From an uncultured Victivallaceae bacterium (GTDB taxonomy: Bacteria; Verrucomicrobiota; Lentisphaeria; Victivallales; Victivallaceae): DNA of 64,000 bases. Under the pieces are notes generated by a model. It saw only the letters and a list, made by a program, of their open reading frames with translations, did no database searches and was not told where the DNA came from. Made by a program: the position numbers and the translations under genes. How positions within the stretch are numbered: position 1 is the first letter of the stretch; every line of letters begins with the position of its first letter. This document shows positions 45,240-54,291 of the stretch, one piece after another. Location: assembly GCA_944392655.1 (NCBI GenBank), contig CALXXL010000003.1, positions 62,001 to 126,000 of the forward strand, read 5' to 3'.

Positions 45240-45980
45240 TTACTTTTCCGTTGCCGCCGCGGCCGGTGCGCTGTTAATCTGATCCAGCAGCTTGGCGGCC
45301 ATTGCATACCAGAATGGATCCTGCATTCCAGCTTGAGCTTCTGCGAATTTGAATCCGGCTCTGGCCTGATTAAGATATTTTACCGCGTTGGCGTTATCCC
45401 CCAGTGAGAGATACAAACGACCGGCATTGTAATAAGCCTGTGCGGCATACTCCTGAACCGGCAGATTGGGATCCTGGGCGATCTCAGCGAAAACGGCGGC
45501 GGCCTCACTTACTTTGCCTGCTCGTTCCATAAGATAAGCGCGGCTGATGGCGACCTGAGCGCGCTGTTCATCCGGGCAATCGGAATCGAGTACGGCGTCG
45601 AGCTGAGCGATAGCGTCGTCATAATTTCCGGCGCTTTCGAGCATGGTCACGAGTCTCAATCTGGCTTCGTTGGCGATTTTGCTGTCGCCGAATTCGTCAA
45701 TAGCGGCGACCAGTTCTTCCATGGACGATGCGGAGTTCAGTGCGGTAACGGCCTTATTATTGGCATTATGCTGAATAAGCGAACCGATGCCCCACACTGC
45801 GGCAAGCACAACGATTGCGCCGGCGGCGAAGCAGAATTTCTTCCAATGAGTAAGGAAGAACTGTTCAAACTTGTCAAAATCGTCAAAGAGAGAAGAACCT
45901 ATCTGTTTATCCAGATCCCGTTTTCTGCGTGGTTTTTTAACTACCGGACCAGCTGGGATGGAGCGTCTTTTCTTTACCAT
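45240..45980 (-). CDS. Membrane-anchored tetratricopeptide protein (YfgM-like)
   Basis: 246 residues. A basic, proline-rich cytoplasmic N-terminus (1-45) leads into one membrane helix (~49-68), then TPR-like repeats (ANEARLRLVTMLESAGNYDDAIAQL, AQAYYNAGRLYLSLGDNANAVKYL) in the periplasm. The end is Ala-rich. Layout resembles YfgM/TPR_21 proteins that work with the Sec translocon and periplasmic chaperones. The gene leads the TPR-rRNA methylase-cysE-yggS-panE-lepA-lepB series, all on one strand with tiny gaps. Confidence 0.8.
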   Translation of the reverse strand: MVKKRRSIPAGPVVKKPRRKRDLDKQIGSSLFDDFDKFEQFFLTHWKKFCFAAGAIVVLAAVWGIGSLIQHNANNKAVTALNSASSMEELVAAIDEFGDSKIANEARLRLVTMLESAGNYDDAIAQLDAVLDSDCPDEQRAQVAISRAYLMERAGKVSEAAAVFAEIAQDPNLPVQEYAAQAYYNAGRLYLSLGDNANAVKYLNQARAGFKFAEAQAGMQDPFWYAMAAKLLDQINSAPAAAATEK

Positions 45981-46017
45981 GTTAGAATCACTTTCGTTAT
46001 TAAAGGATTAATAAAAA

Positions 46018-47139
46018 TCAATGATGCGAGAAGATACGTTCAGGTGCGTGATACAGAGCCACGCCGAGTTCGTTGGCGCGTTTAATCACATCGGCATCGC
46101 GCAGGGAACCGGCGGGAGCGATAATCGCCTTGATTCCGGCGGCGGCGGCGACTTCAACGCCGTCAGCGAATGGGAAGAAGCCGTCGCTGGCCATAACGGC
46201 GCCCTGGAGATCGGCCTCTCCGGTATACTTCTGGCCGAATTTGGCGACGGCCTGTTCAATTGCGCCGACCCGGTCCTGTTCTCCGGTACCTACAGCGAGT
46301 GTCTGACCGTTTTTAACGATAACCACGCCGTTGCTGCGTACGCTGATATTTACATACCATGCGAATAGCAGGTCGTCGAGCTGTTCTCTGGTTGCGGCGA
46401 AGCTGGAAACCTGCTTACCGCAGCGGCTGTTTTCGGCCTCGGCGGGTTTAAGATCATCAATTGAGCGTACTGCGGTAAGGAGAGGAGCCGCGACCACCAG
46501 CGATCCGTCAGCGAGAACTTTTATAGTATTGTTTTCCTCATTGCCGTCGCCGACAAACTTTGGCAGGCTGGCCGGATCTCCGCACTGCAATATACGGATA
46601 TGCTTATTGAGTTTATACTTTTCTCCGTCGCAGAAGACTTGCAGAACGCCCTCGTCATAAGCCGGAGCGACAACGCATTCACAGAATGTGGACATAATCT
46701 CCTCGGCGGTTGCCACATCTACGGCGGTATTGAAAGCGATAACGCTGCCGAAAGCGGCTCTGGCGTCGGCGTCGCGTGCTTTTTTATAGATATCGAGGAG
46801 CGACTCATCGCCGAACTGCACTGCGGCGCCGGATGGGTTTACATGCTTCATAACCGCGCATGCGGGCCGGTCGAAAAATTTCACGATATTGAGTGCGTAG
46901 CTGATATCTTCGAGGTTGGTCTGTGAGAGACCGCTTTTCCCGTCTTTAAGGACGCGCATATCGCCGATAACGCACGGTGTTTCTGCCGGTTTAAAATACG
47001 CGGCGGGCTGATGCGGGTTGGTCCCGTAGCGCAAATCATTAACTTTTACATATTTGCGTCCGAACATTTCGAACTCGTCCGGAAAATTCCCGATATTTTT
47101 AGAGAGATAAGTATTACGATTCAAACCTTTTTCAGCCAT
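46018..47139 (-). CDS. purH: Stand-alone AICAR formyltransferase (PurH C-terminal domain only)
   Basis: 373 residues. It carries only the AICAR transformylase half of PurH: LRYGTNPHQPA near residue 37, the catalytic KHVNPSG, DADARAAFGSV, SNGVVIVKNGQTLAVG, Q-D-RVGAIEQA and ASDGFFPFADGVE. The IMP cyclohydrolase (MGS-like) domain of ~190 residues is missing, and no upstream open frame encodes it. It transfers formyl from 10-formyl-THF to AICAR to give FAICAR. The cyclisation to IMP must be encoded elsewhere. Promoter at 47207-47179. Confidence 0.9.
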   Translation of the reverse strand: MAEKGLNRNTYLSKNIGNFPDEFEMFGRKYVKVNDLRYGTNPHQPAAYFKPAETPCVIGDMRVLKDGKSGLSQTNLEDISYALNIVKFFDRPACAVMKHVNPSGAAVQFGDESLLDIYKKARDADARAAFGSVIAFNTAVDVATAEEIMSTFCECVVAPAYDEGVLQVFCDGEKYKLNKHIRILQCGDPASLPKFVGDGNEENNTIKVLADGSLVVAAPLLTAVRSIDDLKPAEAENSRCGKQVSSFAATREQLDDLLFAWYVNISVRSNGVVIVKNGQTLAVGTGEQDRVGAIEQAVAKFGQKYTGEADLQGAVMASDGFFPFADGVEVAAAAGIKAIIAPAGSLRDADVIKRANELGVALYHAPERIFSHH

Positions 47140-47178
47140 GATAACCTCTTTAAATTATATATACGACTATTACCGGAT

Positions 47179-47207
47179 AATATACACCTGATTTTATTCT
47201 ATTTCAA
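47179..47207 (-). promoter_or_regulatory. Putative promoter of the AICAR formyltransferase gene
   Basis: Minus strand TTGAAA (47207-47202), 17 bp, TATATT (47184-47179), 40 bp before the start codon. Confidence 0.55.
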
Positions 47208-47255
47208 GACGATAAAATGCGGCGTTGATTTTTCTTAAAAAAGGTATTAATAGAG

Positions 47256-47283
47256 TTGCTTAAAGATATAAAGATGGTATTAT
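47256..47283 (+). promoter_or_regulatory. Putative tmk-holB promoter
   Basis: TTGCTT (47256-47261), 16 bp, TATTAT (47278-47283), 37 bp before the tmk ATG. Confidence 0.6.
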
Positions 47284-47319
47284 AGTATATAGGGAAATAT
47301 CAAGGATAAGGTTATAGAG

Positions 47320-47964
47320 ATGGTGAAATGCGGTAAACTGATAACGTTTGAAGGTCCTGAGGGGTCCGGGAAATCGACGCAGATAAAATTGCTGGCGAAT
47401 TATCTTTCCGGTGCCGGCTGCGAAGTGGTGGTCACGCGGGAGCCCGGCGGGACACCTTTAGCGGAGCATTTCCGTGAGATACTGAAGCACCACCACACTC
47501 AGGAAAAGATCCATCCATCAACTGAGCTGTTTTTATTTGAAGCCGGCCGGGCGCAGAATGTGAATGAGGTCATCAAACCGGCGCTGGCGGCGGGCAAGAT
47601 TGTTTTGTGCGACCGTTTTACCGATTCGACCATTGCATACCAGGGGTATGCGCGCGGGCAGGATCTGCACATGCTGGAGACCTTGAACCGTCTGGCGCTG
47701 AACGGTGTGGAAATTGCGCTGACCATTCTTCTGGATCTGCCGCCTGAGGTTGGATTTGCGCGGGCGGCCCGGCGGGTGGAAACGCAGAACAGTTTTGACC
47801 GGATGGAATCGGAAACGCTGGCGTTTCACCACAAAGTAAGGAGTGGCTTTCTGGCGCTGGCTGCTCAATACCCTGAGAGGATAAAGGTCTTCAATGCCGA
47901 ACAGCCGATGGAGCAGCTGGCGGCGGCGATAGCGCGGGAGGCGGCCGATGTCGTCGGAATTTAG
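47320..47964 (+). CDS. tmk: Thymidylate kinase
   Basis: 214 residues. P-loop FEGPEGSGKSTQ, the DR-motif CDRFTDSTIAYQGYARG, TREPGGTPLAE and RRVETQNSFDRME LID region are conserved. It phosphorylates dTMP to dTDP. Its last 17 bp overlap holB, a linkage common in many bacteria. Confidence 0.96.
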   Translation: MVKCGKLITFEGPEGSGKSTQIKLLANYLSGAGCEVVVTREPGGTPLAEHFREILKHHHTQEKIHPSTELFLFEAGRAQNVNEVIKPALAAGKIVLCDRFTDSTIAYQGYARGQDLHMLETLNRLALNGVEIALTILLDLPPEVGFARAARRVETQNSFDRMESETLAFHHKVRSGFLALAAQYPERIKVFNAEQPMEQLAAAIAREAADVVGI

Positions 47965-48991
47965 AGAAAAGTATGCGCTTCAGCTTGGCTGTATAGCCAA
48001 TGCCCGTCGTCAGGGAAAGCTGGGGCACACCTTTCTGCTTACTGGGGATAATGACGCGATCCGGCATGAATTTGCCATAGAGTTAAGTAAAACAGCGGCG
48101 TGCCAGTCTCCGGGAGCGGATGGTACACCGTGTAATGAATGCCGCTACTGCCGGATGCTGAACAATGGAAATTACCCGGAGCTTTTAGAGCTGTTTCCGG
48201 TGGGTAAGAGCCGTCAGATTCCGGTGGGAACGCCGCCGAATCCGGAACCGAACTCGGTGCGTTATTTTATCGACCGTCTTTTTCTCACCAGTTCTGAAGG
48301 GTGTAAGATAGGGTTGATAAACGATGCCGACCGGCTGAAATCTGAAGCGCAGAACGCGCTGTTGAAGACGCTGGAAGAGCCTCCGGACGACTGTATCATA
48401 ATTCTTTCCACTGCCAAACCGTCGGTCTTGCTTCCGACCACGCGTTCCCGCTGCCGCATCATATCGCTGCCGGACAACCGGGTAAAATTCGATTTTCCCG
48501 GCAGTACGGAACTCTTTCCGGTGCTGGAAAGGCTTTTCACTGCGGATGGGAGTTCGTTGGAACTTGGTTTAAGGAGTGCGTCAGATCTGTTAAAGATCAT
48601 ATCCGGACTGGAAGAGAGTGTAAAATCTCAAGTTGAGAGCGAATGGGAGTCAAAGATATCCCGGGCGAAAGAGTTTGATGCCGCACTGGCAAAAAATCTG
48701 AACAAGAATATGGAATCGGAAATTGCGGGAAGATTTTTAAGTGCCCGTCAATTGCTGCTGGAGGGGATCTACTGTTTTGCCTCACAGCTGTATTTGCTGA
48801 GTTGCGGTGTTGCTTTATCTGATTTGCCTGCCGGCGAAGTATTCGAGGGGCTGGAAAGTCTGCCTCTGCCGCCTCCTGAGCGGGCGGAATATATACTTGA
48901 CGCGGCCTCTGAACTTTTGAATCAACTGCGTTTTAATGTGGATGAAGAGCTGGCGATACGTAATTTTGCTCTGAAAATTGCAGTAAATTAA
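47948..48991 (+). CDS. holB: DNA polymerase III delta' subunit
   Basis: 347 residues. The clamp-loader AAA+ fold shows the zinc module C-x8-C-x2-C-x2-C (CQSPGADGTPCNECRYC), LINDADRLKSEAQNALLKTLEEPP (the SRC-preceding helix) and TRSRCRII. The Walker A position reads TGDNDAIRHE, lacking GKT, so ATP binding is probably lost; this fits delta', the stator subunit. The C-terminal ~120 residues are family-typical but poorly conserved. Translation begins within tmk. Confidence 0.92.
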   Translation: MSSEFREKYALQLGCIANARRQGKLGHTFLLTGDNDAIRHEFAIELSKTAACQSPGADGTPCNECRYCRMLNNGNYPELLELFPVGKSRQIPVGTPPNPEPNSVRYFIDRLFLTSSEGCKIGLINDADRLKSEAQNALLKTLEEPPDDCIIILSTAKPSVLLPTTRSRCRIISLPDNRVKFDFPGSTELFPVLERLFTADGSSLELGLRSASDLLKIISGLEESVKSQVESEWESKISRAKEFDAALAKNLNKNMESEIAGRFLSARQLLLEGIYCFASQLYLLSCGVALSDLPAGEVFEGLESLPLPPPERAEYILDAASELLNQLRFNVDEELAIRNFALKIAVN

Positions 48992-49044
48992 GTTAAATGC
49001 CTTGCATTTGTATTGATTATTGTATTATATTTGGCAAATTAAGT

Positions 49045-49094
49045 TTGTAATTTCTTTATCAAAGATTATATTTACAGTAATGATTATCATTTTC
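49045..49094 (+). promoter_or_regulatory. Promoter with an overlapping Fur-type box, upstream of the stress operon
   Basis: TTGTAA (49045-49050), 16 bp, TATATT (49067-49072), followed by AGTAATGATTATCATTTTC (49076-49094), which matches 16 of 19 positions of the classical Fur consensus. The box covers the expected transcription start, an ideal repression position. The site precedes the Fur-family gene, consistent with autoregulation. Confidence 0.75.
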
Positions 49095-49126
49095 AATAAA
49101 TTTATATAGAGAGAAGTAGTGGGGTT

Positions 49127-49522
49127 ATGAACAAAACAATTCAACGGCAGACGATCTGTGAAGAGCTGTGCAAGCTTACCAGTCATCCTACGGCTGACGA
49201 GCTGTATGACATAGTAAAGAAGCGCATGCCTCAGATCAGTCTTGGAACGGTTTACCGGAATCTTGAGCAGCTTGCGGAATGCGGAGTGATATTGAAGCTG
49301 GAGACGGCTGGTCGTCAAAAGCGTTTTGACGGCAATCCTGCGCCGCATCATCACATTCGCTGCAAGGTCTGCGGAGCGGTTCGTGATCTGCATCATGAAA
49401 GTTTGAAAGAGCTGGATGAATGTATAGCGCGGCTGTTGCCTGAGCTTGGAGCGAATCGTGCGATGATCGAATTTGAGGATATCTGTCCTGAGTGCAAGAT
49501 AGATCATCATGGCAATAAATGA
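49127..49522 (+). CDS. Fur-family transcription regulator (Fur/PerR type)
   Basis: 131 residues. A winged helix with TADELYDIVKKRMPQISLGTVYRNLEQL precedes the metal site APHHHIRC and structural zinc cysteines CKVCG and CPECK. It sits first in an operon of superoxide reductase, flavodiiron protein and rubredoxin, favouring a PerR-like peroxide sensor role; the upstream box, however, is Fur-like. It probably represses its own operon. The ribosome site is unusual (GTGGGG just upstream). Confidence 0.9.
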   Translation: MNKTIQRQTICEELCKLTSHPTADELYDIVKKRMPQISLGTVYRNLEQLAECGVILKLETAGRQKRFDGNPAPHHHIRCKVCGAVRDLHHESLKELDECIARLLPELGANRAMIEFEDICPECKIDHHGNK

Positions 49523-49537
49523 CAAAGGAGGCTTGAC

Positions 49538-49924
49538 ATGGGAAATGCAATAGGCAAGAAAGCGATTTATAAAGGCGAAAAGAGTGGAGTCCTGTTATCG
49601 GTGCTGTCAGGAGAAGCGGCGGAATTGAGCTGCAATGGGGAAGCGCTGGTACAGTTGAGTGAAAAGACGGCGGACTTCAAAACAGAAAAGCACGTTCCGG
49701 TAATCACAGCTGAAGGCAGTGGGGTGAAAGTAGTAGTTGGTTCGACGCCGCATCCGATGACGGCGGAACATTATGTTATGTGGATTGAAGTAATAGACGG
49801 TGCATACGTCTACCGCAAATATCTTCAGCCCGGAGAAGCAGCGGAAGCAGTATTCAATATTCCGTACAGTGAAAATCTGATTGCGCGTGAATACTGCAAT
49901 CTTCACGGATTGTGGGAAAAATAA
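49538..49924 (+). CDS. Superoxide reductase (desulfoferrodoxin-like, lacking centre I cysteines)
   Basis: 128 residues; AAGGAGG lies upstream of the ATG. Centre II ligands are complete: H52 (EKHVPVI), H72 (PHPM), H78 (EHYVMW), C120 and H123 (EYCNLHG); E50-K51 give the active-site Lys. The N-terminal 36 residues keep the desulforedoxin pattern (YKGEKSG, LSCNGEAL), but three of the four Cys ligands are replaced, so centre I iron is lost. This corresponds to class III enzymes such as that of Treponema pallidum. It reduces superoxide to peroxide with electrons from rubredoxin, whose gene is 1.3 kb away. Confidence 0.92.
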   Translation: MGNAIGKKAIYKGEKSGVLLSVLSGEAAELSCNGEALVQLSEKTADFKTEKHVPVITAEGSGVKVVVGSTPHPMTAEHYVMWIEVIDGAYVYRKYLQPGEAAEAVFNIPYSENLIAREYCNLHGLWEK

Positions 49925-49974
49925 TTAAAATTCCAGTTTTTAAAAGCGTAATTTATGTTATATTAATAATAAGA

Positions 49975-50016
49975 GCATGTGATAAGCGACATGCGTGGGA
50001 CATAGATATACGCTTA
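49975..50016 (+). promoter_or_regulatory. Inverted repeats in the leader of the flavodiiron gene
   Basis: GCATGT/ACATGC (49975-49980, 49989-49994) and TAAGCG/CGCTTA (49983-49988, 50011-50016) overlap, so they would be alternative hairpins. An AT-rich TATATTAATAAT stretch just upstream (~49960-49970) could be a -10 region for an internal promoter. Whether this is an operator or RNA switch is unknown. Confidence 0.3.
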
Positions 50017-50036
50017 ACATAGATTGAAGGTGCGAT

Positions 50037-51242
50037 ATGGGAGATTATTTACAAGCATTCAAAGTAACTGACAAGGTATACTGGGTAGGAGCGATAGACT
50101 GGGACTTGCGTAACTTTCACGGTTATGCGACGGATCTTGGGACGACCTACAATGCCTTTCTGATACTTGACGAAAAAGTAACGCTTATCGACACGGTAAA
50201 AGCGCCGTTTTTTGATGAGATGGTAGGTCGTATCTCCTCGGTAATATCGCCGGACAAGATTGATTACATCATCTCCAACCATTCGGAGATGGATCACTCT
50301 GGCTCCCTGCCCAAGGCATACAGTCTGATGAAGCCGGAAAAGATTTTTGCCTCGCCGATGGGTGAAAAGAATCTGAAAGCGCACTTTCATGATCTTCCGG
50401 TGGATGTGGTAAAGACAGGGGATTCGCTCTCTCTGGGTGACTCCACGCTGCATTTTATTGAAACAAAGATGCTGCACTGGCCGGACAGCATGGTCAGCTA
50501 TCTGGATACGGAAAAGCTGCTGTTTTCGCAGGATGCATTTGGCATGCACCTGGCAGGCAGCGGCCGCTGGTATACGGATTACGAGGAGTACACGTTGCGT
50601 ACAGAAGCGCAGAAATACTTTGCCAACATTCTGTTGCTCTACTCGAGCAAGATACTTGATCTGTTAAAGAGTCTTCCCGGCTTGAATCTGGACATCAAGA
50701 TTGTTGCTCCGGATCACGGACCGATGTGGAAGGGAGACGGGATTGGTTACATTCTGGATCTCTACCGTCAGTTTGCGGAGCAGAAGCCTTCGCTCAAGGG
50801 TGTAGTAATTTACGATACGATGTGGCATTCGACAGAGCTGATGGCCAGATCGATTCTGGATGGTATGGTTGCTGCCGATTTAGAGGGTGAAAGGATCAAT
50901 CTTTCGGCTTCGGACCGCAGTATGGCCATCACCAAACTTATGGATGCTGGGGTTGTAGTGGTTGGCAGTCCGACGTTGAACAACAACATGTATCCTACTG
51001 TAGCTGATTTTCTGGTTTACATGCGCGGGCTGCGTCCGCAGAACAAGATTGGCGGAGCGTTTGGTTCATTCGGGTGGAGTGGCGAAGCTGCGAAACAGAT
51101 AACCGGAATATTGCAGGAGTGCAATTTTGAGCTACCGTATCCGGAATTGAAAGTCAAGTATATTCCGACTGCGTCGGATTTGGAAAAGTGTTTCAACTTC
51201 GGCAAAGATCTTGCTGAAAAACTTAAAGAAAAGTTACAATAA
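50037..51242 (+). CDS. Flavodiiron protein (O2/NO reductase)
   Basis: 401 residues. The metallo-beta-lactamase-like domain (~1-250) has the diiron motif [10 protein letters not shown] in KMLHWPD and D in SQDAFG, then DHGPMW. The flavodoxin domain (~255-400) binds FMN ([33 protein letters not shown]). It reduces oxygen to water or nitric oxide to N2O with electrons from rubredoxin, which follows 23 bp later. Cytoplasmic protection for an anaerobe. Confidence 0.95.
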   Translation: MGDYLQAFKVTDKVYWVGAIDWDLRNFHGYATDLGTTYNAFLILDEKVTLIDTVKAPFFDEMVGRISSVISPDKIDYIISNHSEMDHSGSLPKAYSLMKPEKIFASPMGEKNLKAHFHDLPVDVVKTGDSLSLGDSTLHFIETKMLHWPDSMVSYLDTEKLLFSQDAFGMHLAGSGRWYTDYEEYTLRTEAQKYFANILLLYSSKILDLLKSLPGLNLDIKIVAPDHGPMWKGDGIGYILDLYRQFAEQKPSLKGVVIYDTMWHSTELMARSILDGMVAADLEGERINLSASDRSMAITKLMDAGVVVVGSPTLNNNMYPTVADFLVYMRGLRPQNKIGGAFGSFGWSGEAAKQITGILQECNFELPYPELKVKYIPTASDLEKCFNFGKDLAEKLKEKLQ

Positions 51243-51265
51243 CACAACCTACAGGAGAAAAAAAG

Positions 51266-51427
51266 ATGAAGAAATACGTATGTGATGTATGCGGTTATGT
51301 ATATGACCCGGCAGTAGGCGATCCTGACAACGGGATTGCCGCCGGTACGAGTTTTGAAGATCTGCCGGACAGCTGGGTTTGCCCGGAATGCGGAGCCGGC
51401 AAGGATTCATTCTCTCCGGCTGAATAA
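51266..51427 (+). CDS. Rubredoxin
   Basis: 53 residues. Two Cys pairs, CDVCG (C6, C9) and CPECG (C39, C42), bind one iron. Typical [25 protein letters not shown] segments are present. AGGAG is 8 bp before the ATG. It passes electrons to the upstream flavodiiron protein and probably to superoxide reductase. Confidence 0.97.
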   Translation: MKKYVCDVCGYVYDPAVGDPDNGIAAGTSFEDLPDSWVCPECGAGKDSFSPAE

Positions 51428-51450
51428 AAAAATACTTCAGAAAAGTAAAA

Positions 51451-51484
51451 AGCCTTTGCTGTTAAACAGCGAAGGCTTTTTTAT
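51451..51484 (+). terminator. Rho-independent terminator of the stress operon, probably bidirectional
   Basis: AGCCTTTGCTG/CAGCGAAGGCT stem (one mismatch) with TTTTTT on the plus side and an A run on the other; it also suits ybeY, whose stop is at 51498. Confidence 0.9.
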
Positions 51485-51497
51485 TATCTGGTAAAAG

Positions 51498-51977
51498 TTA
51501 CTCTGGAAAAATCCGGGAAAAATCGAAAATCGGAGTTAATCCGGCAAGCACCTCAGCCTCTCTTCTGCGCATGGACTTAGCGGCCTCATCGGTCAAATCA
51601 TCTTCGCCTGAGGAGTGGAGAAGACCGTGAACCAGATAAAGCATAAGCTCATCAGCGTAAGAAGAATCTGCTCTTGCGGTGCCCTCTCTGGCAGCTACGT
51701 CGGTACATATAATCAGTTCAATACCAACATCGCCGGGGAATACCGGTTCTTCGGAATCGAAATATGAAAACGTAATCACGTCGGTAGTTCCCTGATGTCC
51801 GACATACTGTGAATTGGCGGCAGCCATAGCGCGGTCGCCGACAAATTGCAGATCAAGGATCCACTCAAAGCTCATATCGAGTCCGGCCAGTTCAGCTGCC
51901 TTTACTGCGGCATTTTCGAGCAACTTAATATCTGGTTTAGGGTGTTTTGTGGTTCGCCACAGGCAGTTTATCTTCAA
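51498..51977 (-). CDS. ybeY: Endoribonuclease YbeY, with altered zinc motif
   Basis: 159 residues. The UPF0054 fold is evident: FVGDRAMAAANSQYVGHQGTTDVITFSY and the zinc motif region HGLLHSSGEDD. The motif is normally HGxLHLxGxDH; here the third His is Asp. YbeY matures 16S rRNA 3' ends. Its N-terminus overlaps the end of pgpH by 41 bp. The phoH-pgpH-ybeY order is widespread in bacteria, which supports the assignment despite the changed ligand. Confidence 0.9.
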   Translation of the reverse strand: MKINCLWRTTKHPKPDIKLLENAAVKAAELAGLDMSFEWILDLQFVGDRAMAAANSQYVGHQGTTDVITFSYFDSEEPVFPGDVGIELIICTDVAAREGTARADSSYADELMLYLVHGLLHSSGEDDLTDEAAKSMRRREAEVLAGLTPIFDFSRIFPE

Positions 51978-54291
51978 CTTTCTTATCTCCTTTTTTAGCC
52001 GGATAAGCGATTCTGGTATGATACATAGTAGTCAGAGTATGAATAAAGCTCTCCTTGATACCGGCCAGTTCGGCGATGGAAACTTCCGCATTATCGAGCT
52101 GTCCGGCGGCGACTTTGCCTTGAAAGATATTATTAACCATCGTCTCGATATTTCCTGCGGTTGGGTGTTTAAGCGAACGGCATGCCGCCTCGCATGCATC
52201 GGCCAGACATACGATAACCTCTTCCTTGGTAGCGGGCAGAGGTCCCGGATATGAGTATTGAGCCTGCGGTACGCTGGCGCCATTGGCCTGTTCCACTGCT
52301 TTATTGTAGAAGAAGCGCATGACGTCAGTGCCATGATGTCGCTGAATCATATCGCGCACCATTCTTGGCAGCCGGTACTCTCTGGCGAGTTCGACTCCGT
52401 CCTCAACGTGTGAACGTAGAATAATTGCGCTCATTGCGGGAGAAATATCTTCGTGCATATTGGCGGTTTCGATATTATTTTCGGTAAAGTATTCCGGTTT
52501 TTTAAGTTTTCCGATATCATGGAACAGGGCGCCCACGCGGCAGACAAGCGGATTAGCTCCCACGGCTTTAGCGGCGGCCTCGGCGAGGGTTGCCACGGTC
52601 TGGGTATGAAAGCTGGTGCCCGGGGCCTTAAGCTGAAACTCTTTCAGCAGCGGGTGATTGATATCGCACAGGAGCAGGAGCGACATATCGGTAATAACGT
52701 GGAATACCAGTTCAAAAACGAAGATAAGGATTAACGCGGCGATAGTAGTAATAAGGCCGTTGCATACACACAGAGCGGCGCTCTGAATCAGTCCCTCCAT
52801 GGAGAATGCGGTAAAAATGCTGTTATTGAAATCGAGGACAAACAAAGTTGCGGTAACAACGAGTGTCACTCTTACCGCGAAGAGCCGGTAATTGCTTACG
52901 TTCCGCACAGCCAGAGCGGTAAGCATGCAAGTCGTGGCATAAGCCAGGAGGGTGGTAAAGAACATCTCCAGATCCTGAGCCGGATTAAGCATAAGAGCGC
53001 TGATGCTGGCGAAGAAGATGGAGACGAACAGAGAGACATTGAATCCCAGCGTTGCCGTAATAACGGCTGCGGGGAGAGCTACGATTAACAGGTCATGGAT
53101 AAAATTGGGAGGGATATTGAAACTTGCGCTTATAAAGCTGAATGCCTCCATCAACGCGGAGTTGAGCATCACAGCGATCACCACCACCAGACATATAAGT
53201 GCAATTGGTCTGTTATTTCCGGCGATATCCGGTCTTATAGCCATAATACCTCCGGCGACAAAAACGACGAGCAGGAAACATCTCAATGCATTCCCCAGCA
53301 CTCTCCGCATGACATATTTACCGGATATATTCTCCTGCAGATGTATTTTATATGCCTCAATTTTCTCTTTAATTTCCGGGGTTATGGGCTGATCCTTGAT
53401 AACCAGCGGTTCGCCCTGCATAATCTCGATCCATACGGGACTTACCTTAGCTTTGGCAGCATCCCGGCGTTCACGGGTTTTATTCTCGTCAAATTTCAGA
53501 TTGCCGTTATCGCCGATAATGCGGTTAAGACTCTGGGACAGAGTATTCCGCAGTGCTTTTTCATCGCCGCCGATAGGAAACTCTTTAAGGAATTCGCCGG
53601 TGATATATTCTGACGCTCTCTGTGGGGTAAACACAGATTCGACCGGTTTAGCGGCGCGTTCCCGTCCGGCAGAATCGAGTACCCGGACAGGCTGTTCGAG
53701 TTTGAACTCTCTTCTATCGTTATACGATATTATTCCCTGTTCGAGAGCCAGGTTAAGATATTTGCGCAATCCTGAAAGCACCTCTGGAGCGCCGGCAATA
53801 AGTTTCATATCATTCAGAAGCGGTTCCGGCAGAGCGGCGATAAACCCGGTATCGGAATCCGGCTGAACATTCTGACTATCTTTTTTAAAAGAGTTGATCT
53901 GCTGAAAAAAAGCGGTAAAATCAGCGTCGATTGCGCCGGAAGATGAGCTGTCTACATAGAAGCAGATGGGTGAATTTTCTGCGGCTGCGGTTTTCAGCTT
54001 TTCAGTTTCAGGTATATTGATATATGAAAAACTGTTTCTGGCGAAAACCGACTGTGGAGCCATCTGGCCTTCCATCAATTCCAGTTCAAACAAGCTGAAT
54101 GACGGCATAGTGAGAGCGAGTACGCAGACGAACCACACCAGAATAAGCATAAACATACCCAGCACCTTGGAGTGATCCAGCACATCCTGCAATGCTGAAG
54201 TTTCGCCGTAATGTCTCCTGACTTTTACAGTGCGTCCGCTGTTTTTTCCCCCCAGGAACCTGGGCAGATGTCTTCTTAAGTGTTCAAACAT
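51937..54291 (-). CDS. 7TM-HD membrane phosphodiesterase (PgpH-like)
   Basis: 784 residues. One N-terminal helix (~38-62) is followed by an extracellular 7TMR-HDED domain (~65-330), seven membrane helices (~335-560) and a cytoplasmic HD domain with GALFHDIGKLKKPEYF, ILRSHVEDGVEL, RHHGTDV and CLADACEAA. PgpH hydrolyses cyclic di-AMP in Listeria. Whether this organism makes c-di-AMP is not shown here. Overlaps phoH by 8 bp and ybeY by 41 bp, so translation is coupled. Confidence 0.92.
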   Translation of the reverse strand: MFEHLRRHLPRFLGGKNSGRTVKVRRHYGETSALQDVLDHSKVLGMFMLILVWFVCVLALTMPSFSLFELELMEGQMAPQSVFARNSFSYINIPETEKLKTAAAENSPICFYVDSSSSGAIDADFTAFFQQINSFKKDSQNVQPDSDTGFIAALPEPLLNDMKLIAGAPEVLSGLRKYLNLALEQGIISYNDRREFKLEQPVRVLDSAGRERAAKPVESVFTPQRASEYITGEFLKEFPIGGDEKALRNTLSQSLNRIIGDNGNLKFDENKTRERRDAAKAKVSPVWIEIMQGEPLVIKDQPITPEIKEKIEAYKIHLQENISGKYVMRRVLGNALRCFLLVVFVAGGIMAIRPDIAGNNRPIALICLVVVIAVMLNSALMEAFSFISASFNIPPNFIHDLLIVALPAAVITATLGFNVSLFVSIFFASISALMLNPAQDLEMFFTTLLAYATTCMLTALAVRNVSNYRLFAVRVTLVVTATLFVLDFNNSIFTAFSMEGLIQSAALCVCNGLITTIAALILIFVFELVFHVITDMSLLLLCDINHPLLKEFQLKAPGTSFHTQTVATLAEAAAKAVGANPLVCRVGALFHDIGKLKKPEYFTENNIETANMHEDISPAMSAIILRSHVEDGVELAREYRLPRMVRDMIQRHHGTDVMRFFYNKAVEQANGASVPQAQYSYPGPLPATKEEVIVCLADACEAACRSLKHPTAGNIETMVNNIFQGKVAAGQLDNAEVSIAELAGIKESFIHTLTTMYHTRIAYPAKKGDKKVEDKLPVANHKTP

